Assembly: GCA_964490935.1 (NCBI GenBank)
Contig: CAZBEO010000026.1
Span: forward strand, 1 to 42,610
Reading direction: 5' to 3'
Source: JAQVYB01 sp964490935
GTDB taxonomy: Bacteria; Verrucomicrobiota; Kiritimatiellia; RZYC01
DNA: 42,610 nt
The notes beneath the pieces are model-generated. The model worked only from the letters and a program-made list of their open reading frames with translations, was not told the origin of the DNA and did not search any database. Numbering within the stretch: the stretch's first letter is position 1; each line of letters starts with the position of its first letter. This document shows, one piece after another, positions 7,445-15,372 of this stretch. The position numbers were made by a program, and so were the translations under genes.

Positions 7445-8776
7445 TTATTCCTCACGACCCACGCGCAGGTAATCACCCGATTGCGAAAGACCACCGCGAG
7501 GCGGAAATTTCCACGGCCAGAAGTCGATTTCGTCCACGGCCATCGGTTCGCCCGAAAGCAGCAGCACCGCACGAAGACCATCCGTGTAATACGGATCGCC
7601 CGTGAGGTTGCGTCCTGGATTCAACGGCGTGAACTGCGGCCCGCCCTCTACAAAGCCGATACGCGCCAGACACTGCTGACGGATCAGCTCCTGAATCAGA
7701 TACCAGCGATCTCCGTCCACATCCGGATCAATCAAATGCGTGGTAAGGCTGGGCGACTTAGTGGTCATGCGAACGCCGATGTCCCGACTGATCTGTCCAA
7801 GCCAGAGCGGGCGCCCCTCATAGATGCAAGGCGTGAGCCACAACCGCATGTGCAGGCGGGTCTGGACGTTCTTCCGTATTTTCTGAAAAGCGACATCCTG
7901 TCGCCGACCGAACACATACAGGGGACTGATCGGCGAAAAACGATAGGGCGTACCCGCAATCAGCGCGGAAACGGTGTGAACCGCACTCGCCGGATTCAAC
8001 GCCTCTGTTTCATTCCAACCCGCGCCAATTAATCCTGAAAACACCTCCTCGCGCGACCCGATGAGCACGAGATTCAGTGGATCGCCGGTCGCCGTTCCAT
8101 GTGCATTTCCCGTGAGCGCCGGCAACGCCCGAATGGATTCATACAGCGTTTCCGCCGTAAGCGAGACCTGCTCCTCCGGGTGATAAAGGCCTTCAAAATT
8201 CACCCAGCGGTGATCGCTTCGCAGCGTCTTCCCGCCCAGCAGAAAAAGAAAGCGGTCAAGCCGCCCAGACGTAAGCAACATCACCGGCACCTGGCGCATA
8301 CCGGGCTGCCTGGTCGCATAGATGAATCCCTGCCGCATATCCCCGGGCGGAATGAAATCCTCTATCATCTCCTCCTCGAGAAACACCGCTTTGATTCGAT
8401 TCTTACGCGCCGCATCGTAGCCCAGGCTCTTCACCTTCTGGAGAACCTCCGCCGCAGAGAAATAATGCGGATCCGTGACGACAGGCAACAGCCAGCAGGA
8501 TTCTTCACCCCGATTCGTCACCCGGATCCAAATGGGTTGAATGCCGGCAGAAGACAGCGGCAAACCAAAAGAGGACTCCACCTCGCGGTCCGAAAGCCAG
8601 ACCACAGAGACCTCGAGTGCCCCGGACGTCTGGGTCTGCGCCTTGCTCAGCAGAGCCTCTGCGGTCATCGGCGCGGGCTCAAAAGACGTACATCCCGCGC
8701 TCAACAGCAACAAAATCACCCCCAAGCCCATTCCTATCCATCCACCGCATTTGCCTGTTACCCTGCTCGATCTCAT
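7445..8776 (-). CDS. Lipoprotein with LssY C-terminal-type domain
   Basis: This 443-residue protein starts MRSSRVTGKC, has a hydrophobic stretch and a lipobox LSAGC with Cys29, so it should be lipid-anchored in the envelope. The second half resembles the LssY C-terminal domain: DPLNLVLIGSREEV, a GW within the next 15 residues, LYVFGRRQDVAFQK, HMRLWLTP, and a THLIDPDVDGDRWYL signature. LssY was named from a Legionella secretion locus, but the domain is widespread and its biochemical role is unknown to me. The frame is open further upstream, but the signal sequence favours the start at 8776. It diverges from the barrel-protein gene at 8941. Confidence 0.75.
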   Translation of the reverse strand: MRSSRVTGKCGGWIGMGLGVILLLLSAGCTSFEPAPMTAEALLSKAQTQTSGALEVSVVWLSDREVESSFGLPLSSAGIQPIWIRVTNRGEESCWLLPVVTDPHYFSAAEVLQKVKSLGYDAARKNRIKAVFLEEEMIEDFIPPGDMRQGFIYATRQPGMRQVPVMLLTSGRLDRFLFLLGGKTLRSDHRWVNFEGLYHPEEQVSLTAETLYESIRALPALTGNAHGTATGDPLNLVLIGSREEVFSGLIGAGWNETEALNPASAVHTVSALIAGTPYRFSPISPLYVFGRRQDVAFQKIRKNVQTRLHMRLWLTPCIYEGRPLWLGQISRDIGVRMTTKSPSLTTHLIDPDVDGDRWYLIQELIRQQCLARIGFVEGGPQFTPLNPGRNLTGDPYYTDGLRAVLLLSGEPMAVDEIDFWPWKFPPRGGLSQSGDYLRVGREE

Positions 8777-8839
8777 GCCCGCAATCTTCCGAAAAACGAA
8801 GCCGTCTGGCAAGCGTCTGTTTTTGAGCCGAATGCGTTC

Positions 8840-8867
8840 TTGCCTTGCCGGGGGTATTAAGTATAGC
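8840..8867 (+). promoter_or_regulatory. Candidate sigma-70-type promoter for the barrel-protein gene
   Basis: TTGCCT (8840-8845) and TATAGC (8862-8867) are separated by 16 bp, which gives an untranslated leader of roughly 65 bases before the ATG at 8941. The match to consensus is partial and was judged by eye. Confidence 0.3.
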
Positions 8868-8940
8868 TTCTGCCCTGTCCCGCGTGACATTTGCGGCAAC
8901 ACGGGGCAACGACATTTTCACCCTTTCAGGAGAATTGATT

Positions 8941-9681
8941 ATGAAGAAACTATTGTCCGTCGCCCTGCTTGCACTGCTTACCCCGGTACTCTGCGCCACC
9001 TCTTTGGCGTACGAATCCGAGTACATGATGAATCCGGGCGTGCAGGATTTTTTTGACACCTACGTGGTGGACCATTTGGAAGTCGGCCTGCGCATGTCGC
9101 ACTTCAGCTTCAAAGAGCCCTCCAAACGCACCTACGATGCGGACGGCAATCTGAGCGGCGGCTATACGGCTGGCATCAGCACCTACGATATGGAAGAAGA
9201 ACAGCACTACTTCCCGCTGCCTTATCTGCGCTACAACTTCCTCCCCTACGTTGGCCTACAGTTCGGGTGGGAAAACATCGAAGGCAAAACCATCACCCTC
9301 GATACCGATGCACACACCGACGGAAATCTCGTCCTCTCCGGCCCCAGCCTCCTCCTCTATGGTCGCTATCCCATTGAAGACATCATGGCCCCCTACGCCG
9401 GTATCGGCGTGGTATTCTTCTCCGGCCAGTTCGACGAAGAATCCGGCTGGCATGCCGACGGACTGCGCAACATGCAGGCTGATGACTGCACCGGCACCCT
9501 CCTGACACTCGGCACCTCCGTCAAAATCTACGAACATCTCGAGGGCGACATTTCCTTCAGCTATCTCAAGGCCGAATCCGATGCCCGCTACTGGATGCGC
9601 GGCGATTCTCAGGATCGCGCCACTTGGAAATTCCCCTGCGACAGTTGGCTCTTCCAGCTCGGCATCAAATACGCCTTCTAA
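8941..9681 (+). CDS. Secreted outer-membrane beta-barrel-like protein
   Basis: This 246-residue protein begins with a clear signal peptide (MKKLLSVALLALLTPVLC, probable cleavage after SLA). The rest alternates polar and hydrophobic residues in strand-like runs (LEVGLRMSHFSF, PYLRYNFLPYVGLQFGW, PYAGIGVVFFSG, LEGDISFSYLKAE) and ends LFQLGIKYAF with a terminal Phe. These are hallmarks of small outer-membrane barrels (OmpW or OmpA-barrel size). AGGAGA at 8928-8933 fixes the start; the frame extends upstream to 8845 without a better start. The stop codon opens a hairpin (9679-9714). I recognise no specific family or ligand. Confidence 0.75.
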   Translation: MKKLLSVALLALLTPVLCATSLAYESEYMMNPGVQDFFDTYVVDHLEVGLRMSHFSFKEPSKRTYDADGNLSGGYTAGISTYDMEEEQHYFPLPYLRYNFLPYVGLQFGWENIEGKTITLDTDAHTDGNLVLSGPSLLLYGRYPIEDIMAPYAGIGVVFFSGQFDEESGWHADGLRNMQADDCTGTLLTLGTSVKIYEHLEGDISFSYLKAESDARYWMRGDSQDRATWKFPCDSWLFQLGIKYAF

Positions 9682-9740
9682 CAGGACGCCGGGCTTTGGC
9701 CCGCCATCCTGTTAGTCAACAACAGCGGGTACGCTGTTGT
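9679..9740 (+). terminator. Two tandem hairpins beginning at the stop codon
   Basis: The first stem pairs 9679-9694 with 9699-9714 around TTTG, with two mismatches, and its left arm starts with the TAA stop itself. The second is ACAACAGCG-GGTA-CGCTGTTGT (9719-9740), nine perfect pairs followed by GTTTTC. The second hairpin shares the core ACAGCGnnTACGCTGT with 6637-6652, and both first hairpins contain GGCGGGC/GCCCG blocks. Confidence 0.6.
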
Positions 9741-9798
9741 GTTTTCACCTAATCGTGTGGACAACCCTCTTTCTTTTTCGCTGTAAGCTTCGTGGGGC

Positions 9799-10179
9799 CT
9801 ATTGCACCACAGCCACCGCCTCGATTTCCACCAGTACATCCTTCGGCAGCCGTCCCACCTGAACGGCTGAACGCGCCGGAGGATTCTCCGCGAAGGTTTC
9901 CGCGTACACGGCATTCATCGCCGCGAAATCATTCATGTCCTTCAGGAATACGGTCGTCTTCACCACGCCACCCGGCGTCGATCCGCCGGCCTTCAGCACC
10001 GCCTCCAGATTCTTCAGCACTAGGCGCGTCTGCGCCTCGACCCCTTCCGGAATGGAACCATCCTCCGGACTCAGCGGGATCTGTCCCGAACAAAACAAAA
10101 ACTCACCCACCCGCACCGCCTGCGAATAAGGCCCAACCGGCGCTGGTGATCCCGAGGTACATACGATTTCTTTTTTCAT
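9799..10179 (-). CDS. ridA: RidA-family enamine/imine deaminase
   Basis: This 126-residue protein is of standard length for the YjgF/YER057c/UK114 family. RidA hydrolyses reactive 2-aminoacrylate and related imines released by PLP enzymes. Visible signatures are APVGPYSQAVRVGEFLFCSGQIPL, the middle segment VFLKDMNDFAAMN, and PARSAVQVGRLPKDVLVEIEAVA, whose Arg (in ARSAV) is the substrate-carboxylate ligand of active RidA proteins. AGGAGA lies just before the ATG at 10179. It follows the cupin gene on the same strand after a 127-base gap and may be separately transcribed. Confidence 0.9.
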   Translation of the reverse strand: MKKEIVCTSGSPAPVGPYSQAVRVGEFLFCSGQIPLSPEDGSIPEGVEAQTRLVLKNLEAVLKAGGSTPGGVVKTTVFLKDMNDFAAMNAVYAETFAENPPARSAVQVGRLPKDVLVEIEAVAVVQ

Positions 10180-10306
10180 ATCTTCTCCTAATCTCCGCCT
10201 GTCGGTCCTGCCTCAAGTCGCAACGCCAACACGCTTCTGTGAATAAACAATCGCCTTACTTTATACCCCTTGCATCTCCCGCTGTCTGCCCCGAACTACG
10301 GCGGTT

Positions 10307-10636
10307 TTATTGTTCGGAACGAACCATGATCAGCAGCATTTTGAATGGGGCTTTGGCGGCCTGCACATCGTGCGGGATGTTCGCGGGCATGATGATCATC
10401 TCCCCAGCCTTCACGGTTTGCGGCTCGCCGTCGATAAGGAAGATTCCCTCGCCTTCCACCACTTCCACTACGGCATCAAATGGCGAGGTGTGCTCGCTGA
10501 GGCCCTGTCCCGTATCAAACGAAAACAGCGTAATGTTTCCACTTTCTTTTTTGAGCAGAGTGCGGCTGATCACCGCGCCTTCCGAGTAATCCACCAGCGT
10601 CTTCAAATTCAGCGGTCTTCCTTTCAGATCATCCAT
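10307..10636 (-). CDS. Small single-domain cupin protein
   Basis: This 109-residue protein is one cupin barrel. Motif 1 reads SEHTSPFDAVVEVVEGEG, with one histidine and a glutamate in the metal-ligand places, and motif 2 reads GEMIIMPANIPHDV with a histidine. Such proteins bind a metal or small ligand; no substrate is apparent. GGAGG sits six bases before the ATG and the start lies one base after the stop of the ferredoxin gene, so the two are translationally linked. Its place behind hcp and the ferredoxin gene suggests a role in the same nitrosative or redox response, which is inference. Cupins of this kind do accompany hcp in other anaerobes, as far as I recall. Confidence 0.8.
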   Translation of the reverse strand: MDDLKGRPLNLKTLVDYSEGAVISRTLLKKESGNITLFSFDTGQGLSEHTSPFDAVVEVVEGEGIFLIDGEPQTVKAGEMIIMPANIPHDVQAAKAPFKMLLIMVRSEQ

Positions 10637-10637
10637 C

Positions 10638-11390
10638 TCACACCTCCAGGTTTCGCACAGCCAGCAAATCGCCATTCAGTCCGATGGTGGCCTCTTCAAT
10701 CACGAGGTCCTTCCTGCCCGACAACTGCGTCGCCTTCTCCACCATAGCGCTTAGCCCTCCGCAACATGGCACTTCCATGCGCACCACAATTACCTTTGGA
10801 ATGCCGTTCGAGGCGAATATCGAGGCGAGCTTCTCCACGTAGCCTTCCGTGCGGTCGAGCTTCGGGCACACAATCACAATCGCCCGGCCGCGAATGTAAC
10901 GCCAGTTCACGTCGGGCGAAGCCGAAGGAGCGCAGGTGCTCAGTACCACCAGTTCCCGATTCGTAAAAAAAGGAGCAACCGGCGGAACCAGATGAAGCTG
11001 CGTCGGCCATTGATTCAATTCCGACGGAATCACCTGCCCGACCACGGCTGAACCCAACGCGGAAGGTGCAGGCGCCTTCTTCGCCTTGGGCTGCTGAAAA
11101 CGTACCTGCGAGCCGGGGCATCCTCTGGGCGCCGAAGGAACGGGTGCCTTTTGGTTCTGCACATGCTCCATCGCGGCGGACTCGTCAAAGTCCGGCGCAT
11201 CGCGTTCGATGATTTTCAGTGCGCCGGTCGGGCATTCACCGATGCAGTCGCCGAGCCCATCACAGAACACCTCGTTCACCAGTTTCGCCTTGCCGTTCAC
11301 AATCTGCAACGCACCCTCTGCGCAACCCGTCACACACGCGCCGCATCCATTGCACAGCTCTTCATTGATTTCTATTATTTTCCGTTTCAT
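10638..11390 (-). CDS. 4Fe-4S ferredoxin-domain protein, hcp partner
   Basis: This 250-residue protein has an N-terminal ferredoxin domain. The first motif CNGCGACVTGC provides Cys13, 16, 19 and 23. The second, CDGLGDCIGECP, provides Cys43, 49 and 53, but has Leu46 where the second cysteine of a standard cluster motif would be. A proline- and lysine-rich linker (about 85-120) leads to a C-terminal domain with further cysteines (STCAP, VCPKLDR, PCCGG). It probably delivers electrons to the hybrid cluster protein encoded upstream on the same strand, the role Hcr plays in E. coli; that is inference from context. The start at 11390 is chosen because the ferredoxin fold begins there; the upstream frame runs into repeat DNA. 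Confidence 0.75.
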   Translation of the reverse strand: MKRKIIEINEELCNGCGACVTGCAEGALQIVNGKAKLVNEVFCDGLGDCIGECPTGALKIIERDAPDFDESAAMEHVQNQKAPVPSAPRGCPGSQVRFQQPKAKKAPAPSALGSAVVGQVIPSELNQWPTQLHLVPPVAPFFTNRELVVLSTCAPSASPDVNWRYIRGRAIVIVCPKLDRTEGYVEKLASIFASNGIPKVIVVRMEVPCCGGLSAMVEKATQLSGRKDLVIEEATIGLNGDLLAVRNLEV

Positions 11391-11465
11391 CTCTTCGCCT
11401 GCCTTTTTGAAAATAGATCCTGCTAAGAAAAGGGCCCCGGGAACAGCAGTGTCCCTCTTGCATTT

Positions 11466-11511
11466 TTCCAATGATTGGAAAAACGCCTAAAAAAGTTTCC
11501 AATGGTTGGAA
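11466..11511 (-). repeat. Two further 31-bp-phased palindromes (same family as 460-598)
   Basis: TTCCAATGATTGGAA (11466-11480) and TTCCAATGGTTGGAA (11497-11511) have centres 11473 and 11504, again exactly 31 bp apart with a 16-bp T/A-rich spacer. They lie between hcp and the ferredoxin gene, about 75 bases before the ferredoxin start. The second unit carries the same kind of single G-T change as unit 4 of the addB array. The shared sequence and shared period at two unrelated genes show that this is a defined element. Confidence 0.85.
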
Positions 11512-11530
11512 AAATTAATATCGGCCCGCC

Positions 11531-11563
11531 GGGACGCTCGCCCACCAAAGAGCGATACGTCCC
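11531..11563. repeat. Imperfect inverted repeat with GGGACGCTCGCC motif after hcp
   Basis: GGGACGCTC (11531-11539) can pair with GAGCG and CGTCCC at 11550-11563, with a three-base bulge. It lies 16 bases past the hcp stop and may act as its terminator. The GGGACGCTCGCCC string is shared with the inverted repeat at 6684-6732. Confidence 0.45.
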
Positions 11564-11578
11564 AACGGTCCGGTTTGC

Positions 11579-13225
11579 TCAGTTGCCCGCCATCATGGCA
11601 TCTACATCGGCCTGCACTTCGCCGGTCGGCTTGATGCCGAAGTTTTCCACGAGCACCTTGGCAACGTTCGGGGAGAGGAACGCCGGCAGCGTGGGCCCGA
11701 GGCGTATGCCTTTGAAGCCAAGCGCCAGCAGGGCCAGCAGTACGGCAACAGCCTTCTGCTCGTACCAGGCGATGTCGAAGGAAAGCGGCAGCTTGTTCAC
11801 ATCGTCCAGGCCGAACACTTCCTTGAGCTTGAGAGCAATGACGGCGAGTGAATAGCTGTCGTTGCACTGTCCGGCATCGAGTACGCGCGGGATACCATCG
11901 ATATCGCCCAGTTTCAATTTGTTGTAGCGGTACTTCGCACAGCCAGCCGTCAGAATGATGGTATCTTTCGGCAGGGCTTCGGCCACGTCCGTAAAATAGG
12001 AACGGGTCTTGTGACGTCCATCGCAACCGGCCATGACCACAAACCGCTTGATCGCGCCGGACTTGACGGCCGCGACCACCTTGTCGGCCAGTGCCAGCAC
12101 TTGGTGATGCGCAAAGCCGCCGACGATTGTTCCGGTTTCGATTTCCGTGGGCGGCGGACATTTCTTCGCCATCTCAACGAGGACGGAGAAATCTTTTTTC
12201 CCGCCTTTGGGGCGTTCGGGAATATGCGGCACACCAGGCCATCCGGCCATGCCGGTGGTGAAGATGCGGTCCTTGTATTCATCCTTGAGCGGAATGATGC
12301 AGTTGGTGGTCATGAGGATTGGCCCGTTGAATGTGGTGAAGTCATCGTTCTGCTTCCACCAGGATGATCCGTAGTTGCCCACGAAATGCTCATACTTTTT
12401 GAATGCGGGATAGTAATTCGCCGGCAGCATTTCGCTATGCGTATACACATCCACGCCGGTGCCTTCGGTCTGCTCGAGCAGCTCCTGCATGTCGTGCAGG
12501 TCGTGCCCGGAGATGAGAATGCCTGGATTACCGCGCACCCCCAGATTCACTTCGGTGATTTCGGGATTGCCGTAGGTTTCGGTGTTGGCCTTGTCGAGCA
12601 GCGCCATGACCTTCACGATATCGGTTCCGGTCTGAATCGTACGGGCCACGAGCTGGTCCACACTCAGTCCGCGCGTGGTATCGGCCAGGGCTTCCATGAA
12701 GGCGTTGTAAACGGTCTCGTCTTCATAGCCCAGCATGGCGGCATGGTCGCCGTAGGCGGCGAGACCCTTCAGGCCCAGCGTGATGAGCTGTTCCAGCGAG
12801 CGGGTATCTTCGTTGGCATTCGCCAGCACACCATACTCGGCACCCTTGGCGGCGTAATCGGCCTCGGTCGTCCCCGTCCAGGTTGCGCAATCCGGGAGAG
12901 CGCCTTCCGCCTTGCCAGCGGCCTCTACCTTTACGCGCAGGACATCGCGCATCTTCAGCGCTTCGCTGATCAGCGATGTAAACCGCGCATTGTCAAAGTT
13001 CGCGTTGGTGATGGTGGCAAACAGACACTGCATACCGAACAACCCCTCGGCATTGACCTTGATATTGCGTTTGACCGCTTCGGCACCCCAGAAGCCTATG
13101 CCACGCACCGTGTGGATCATCGCATCCTGCAGCACCGCGGTATCTGGCTGCTTGCCGCAAACCCCGCGTACCGTGCAACCCTGATTCTTGGCCGTTTCCT
13201 GACACTGAAAGCAAAACATACTCAT
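11579..13225 (-). CDS. hcp: Hybrid cluster protein (class I), hydroxylamine/NO reductase
   Basis: This 548-residue protein is of normal class I length. Its N-terminal cysteines Cys5, 8, 17 and 23 have the C-X2-C-X8-C-X5-C spacing of the enzyme from strict anaerobes, not the wider spacing of E. coli. Hybrid-cluster ligand regions are visible: GHDLHDMQELL, THSEMLP, TTNCIIPL, AGCDGRHKTRSYF, TAGCAKYRYN and DAGQCNDSY. Known members reduce hydroxylamine in vitro and nitric oxide in vivo, in the cytoplasm. GAGGAG seven bases upstream supports the start at 13225. It heads a minus-strand series with the ferredoxin and cupin genes, and a TTGAT-N4-GTCAA box lies 100 bases upstream, pointing to control by a CRP/FNR-family NO or redox sensor. 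Confidence 0.95.
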   Translation of the reverse strand: MSMFCFQCQETAKNQGCTVRGVCGKQPDTAVLQDAMIHTVRGIGFWGAEAVKRNIKVNAEGLFGMQCLFATITNANFDNARFTSLISEALKMRDVLRVKVEAAGKAEGALPDCATWTGTTEADYAAKGAEYGVLANANEDTRSLEQLITLGLKGLAAYGDHAAMLGYEDETVYNAFMEALADTTRGLSVDQLVARTIQTGTDIVKVMALLDKANTETYGNPEITEVNLGVRGNPGILISGHDLHDMQELLEQTEGTGVDVYTHSEMLPANYYPAFKKYEHFVGNYGSSWWKQNDDFTTFNGPILMTTNCIIPLKDEYKDRIFTTGMAGWPGVPHIPERPKGGKKDFSVLVEMAKKCPPPTEIETGTIVGGFAHHQVLALADKVVAAVKSGAIKRFVVMAGCDGRHKTRSYFTDVAEALPKDTIILTAGCAKYRYNKLKLGDIDGIPRVLDAGQCNDSYSLAVIALKLKEVFGLDDVNKLPLSFDIAWYEQKAVAVLLALLALGFKGIRLGPTLPAFLSPNVAKVLVENFGIKPTGEVQADVDAMMAGN

Positions 13226-13296
13226 GATGAACTCCTCGTTGTTCTTTTTTCCTTTTCTCGCCTCCGCATTCAAAGCGGTCATTCATGTTGCAAACC

Positions 13297-13338
13297 ACAA
13301 TACGTTGTATTCTATGTCTTTTCCTTGATCCCGGTCAA
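13297..13338 (-). promoter_or_regulatory. DNR/FNR-type operator and -10 element upstream of hcp
   Basis: TTGATCCCGGTCAA (13325-13338) fits the TTGAT-N4-(A/G)TCAA half-site rule of FNR, DNR and NnrR regulators. On the minus strand TATTGT (13297-13302) is a plausible -10. Its centre is 32 bp from the operator centre, exactly what a class II activated promoter (operator at -41.5) needs. The start point would be near 13290, about 65 bases before the hcp ATG. The regulator gene is not in the window. Confidence 0.55.
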
Positions 13339-13496
13339 GAATGTAGAATTTTCCGAAAAGATCATTCCCCGTCCTTATGCTTAACCCGTGAATGCCAGGG
13401 AGGGCGCGGGAATTGACAACTCATGGTGAAAGAGTTCAGGATGCCATCGCACGTACTCATCAGCCCAGCGAGCGTCTATAACAAAAGAGGATACCC

Positions 13497-14480
13497 GTGA
13501 AGAAGAACAGAATACCCATCGCCGGGAGTTTTCTAGCCGCCGCGTCCATGACCCTCTTTCTGGGCGGCGTGGCCCGTGCTCAAGAATCGGACGGGTGGAT
13601 GGATTCGACCCTGCTCAAGCTGAAAAATACGGCGTTTGAATTCTCCCGGGCCGATAGCGATATCCCCTTCCTTCCAGTATTATCATTGAAACACACGGAA
13701 TACGGGAAGAACACGTTTGCACGCCCTCGGGGCGGCAATGATTCAGAGATCGAATTTCGCTCCCGCAACACCACTGCCTACGCAATGCTTCCAGCGTATG
13801 TCGGGCAGAAAAGCCTTGCGCTGATTGTGCCCTGCATCAGTTATACACGTTTCGACTTTACGGAAGGGTCCCTTAAAGACCGGGACGTTACAGGTCTGAA
13901 CCTTTTAATCGGCGGAGCCATACAGACGAGTCCCGGACGGCAGTGGGGTGCCTTTGTCATGCCGTCAGCCTATTCTCCACTTACCGACAAGGCGGATTGG
14001 GCCGGAAGCGGATGGGCCGGCGTGGCGGGGCGCTCTCTTCATGGCGAGCGAACGGTCTGGTATTACGGGCTGGTCTATGACTATGCCTTTTCCGATGGAT
14101 TCTTTCTTCCCTACCTCGGGTTCAGCTATATTCTGGATCCCTGTTGGGCCGTTTCACTGGTGGCTCCCTGGCCATCGATCAATTATGCGCCATCGGATCG
14201 GTTGTTTTTCCGCTTGGGGGTTTCTCCGTCGGGCTCGAGCTGGACGATTGATCCCAAAGGAGATGATTCCCAAGTCGTCGGCTCACTGGGCGCATGGGAC
14301 TTCGGGTTGTGGGTGGAAACCCGTGTATACAAATCGATCTGGTTTAATGTTGGGGCCGGTTATTCCGGCCTGAAGAGTTTCGGGTTTAACACCCAGGGAG
14401 ATACGGAATTCGATCCGTCGCTGAAAAGCGAACCCTTTGTCTCCATCGCCATCAACATCCGCCCCGGAAAAGGCGACTAA
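13497..14480 (+). CDS. Secreted barrel-like envelope protein (possibly DUF6268-like)
   Basis: This 327-residue protein has a signal peptide (about 28 residues, cleavage likely after VARA). The mature part is rich in aromatic, strand-like segments: TAYAMLPAYV, SLALIVPCISYTRFDF, GLNLLIGGAIQ, WAGVAGRSLHGERTVWYYGLVYDYAF, FFLPYLGFSYIL, WFNVGAGYSGLKSFGF and SEPFVSIAINIRP. The pattern suits an outer-membrane barrel and reminds me of DUF6268, without certainty. The start codon is GTG, chosen because AAGAGG precedes it by six bases and the signal peptide begins there. A weak TTGACA lies at 13413-13418. Confidence 0.65.
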   Translation: MKKNRIPIAGSFLAAASMTLFLGGVARAQESDGWMDSTLLKLKNTAFEFSRADSDIPFLPVLSLKHTEYGKNTFARPRGGNDSEIEFRSRNTTAYAMLPAYVGQKSLALIVPCISYTRFDFTEGSLKDRDVTGLNLLIGGAIQTSPGRQWGAFVMPSAYSPLTDKADWAGSGWAGVAGRSLHGERTVWYYGLVYDYAFSDGFFLPYLGFSYILDPCWAVSLVAPWPSINYAPSDRLFFRLGVSPSGSSWTIDPKGDDSQVVGSLGAWDFGLWVETRVYKSIWFNVGAGYSGLKSFGFNTQGDTEFDPSLKSEPFVSIAINIRPGKGD

Positions 14481-14548
14481 CCCCCGCTTGGGGAGGCATC
14501 GTTCGCACCCACATGGAAACAACCGTGAACAAAGAATAGGAGCGCGAC

Positions 14549-15349
14549 ATGGATACTTTTTTTAATGGGTTGAACCCGGTGGTGCAGGCCCTGCTGGCCA
14601 CTTGTTTTACGTGGGCGCTGACGGCCCTCGGCGCGGCGGCGGTTTTTCTGCACCGCAATCCGAGTCGGCGTGTGCTCGATGCCATGCTGGGTTTTGCGGC
14701 GGGCGTGATGATTGCGGCAAGCTACTGGTCACTGCTGGCACCGGCCATTGAACTGTCGGGCGGGAGTTTTGTTCCGGCGGCCATCGGGTTTCTGGTGGGC
14801 GGGCTGAGCCTGTGGGGGATTGATAAAGTACTTCCACATTTGCATCCGGGTTTTGCCATGAGCGAGGCGGAGGGCATCAAGACGTCGTGGCAGCGCAGCG
14901 TGCTGTTGGTGCTGGCGATCACGCTGCATAACATCCCGGAGGGATTGGCGGTGGGAGTGGCCTTCGGCGCGGTGGCGGCGGAATTTCCGTCGGCCTCTAT
15001 GGGCGGAGCGATTGCGCTGGCGCTGGGCATCGGCATTCAGAATTTTCCGGAAGGACTGGCCGTCTCGATGCCGCTGCGTCGCGAGGGGCTGTCGCGGATG
15101 AAGTGCTTCTGGTGGGGACAACTCTCGGGCGTGGTGGAGCCGATGGCCGGGGTTCTGGGCGCGGCGGCGGTCATTCTTTTCTCACCGATTCTTCCCTATG
15201 CGCTGGCCTTTGCAGCCGGGGCCATGATCTTTGTGGTGATTGAGGAATTGATCCCTGAATCTCAGCTCGGTGGAAATACGGACCTGGCCACGCTCGGCAC
15301 CCTGGCCGGATTTACGGTAATGATGGTCCTAGATGTAGCGCTGGGCTGA
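14549..15349 (+). CDS. ZIP-family divalent metal transporter
   Basis: This 266-residue inner-membrane protein is a ZupT/GufA-like importer of zinc or related divalent cations. About eight hydrophobic spans are visible. The two metal-site helices carry HNIPEGLAVGVAFG (near 126) and QNFPEGLAVSMPLR (near 170), and a third conserved segment reads IEELIPES. The signature residues H, N, E in the first and Q, N, E in the second match the bacterial ZIP pattern. AGGAG seven bases before the ATG supports the start. It is followed after 23 bases by uvrC, so the two are probably co-transcribed by proximity rather than function. Substrate choice cannot be told from the sequence. Confidence 0.9.
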   Translation: MDTFFNGLNPVVQALLATCFTWALTALGAAAVFLHRNPSRRVLDAMLGFAAGVMIAASYWSLLAPAIELSGGSFVPAAIGFLVGGLSLWGIDKVLPHLHPGFAMSEAEGIKTSWQRSVLLVLAITLHNIPEGLAVGVAFGAVAAEFPSASMGGAIALALGIGIQNFPEGLAVSMPLRREGLSRMKCFWWGQLSGVVEPMAGVLGAAAVILFSPILPYALAFAAGAMIFVVIEELIPESQLGGNTDLATLGTLAGFTVMMVLDVALG

Positions 15350-15372
15350 TCGTAAAGGGCCACGAAAACGCC

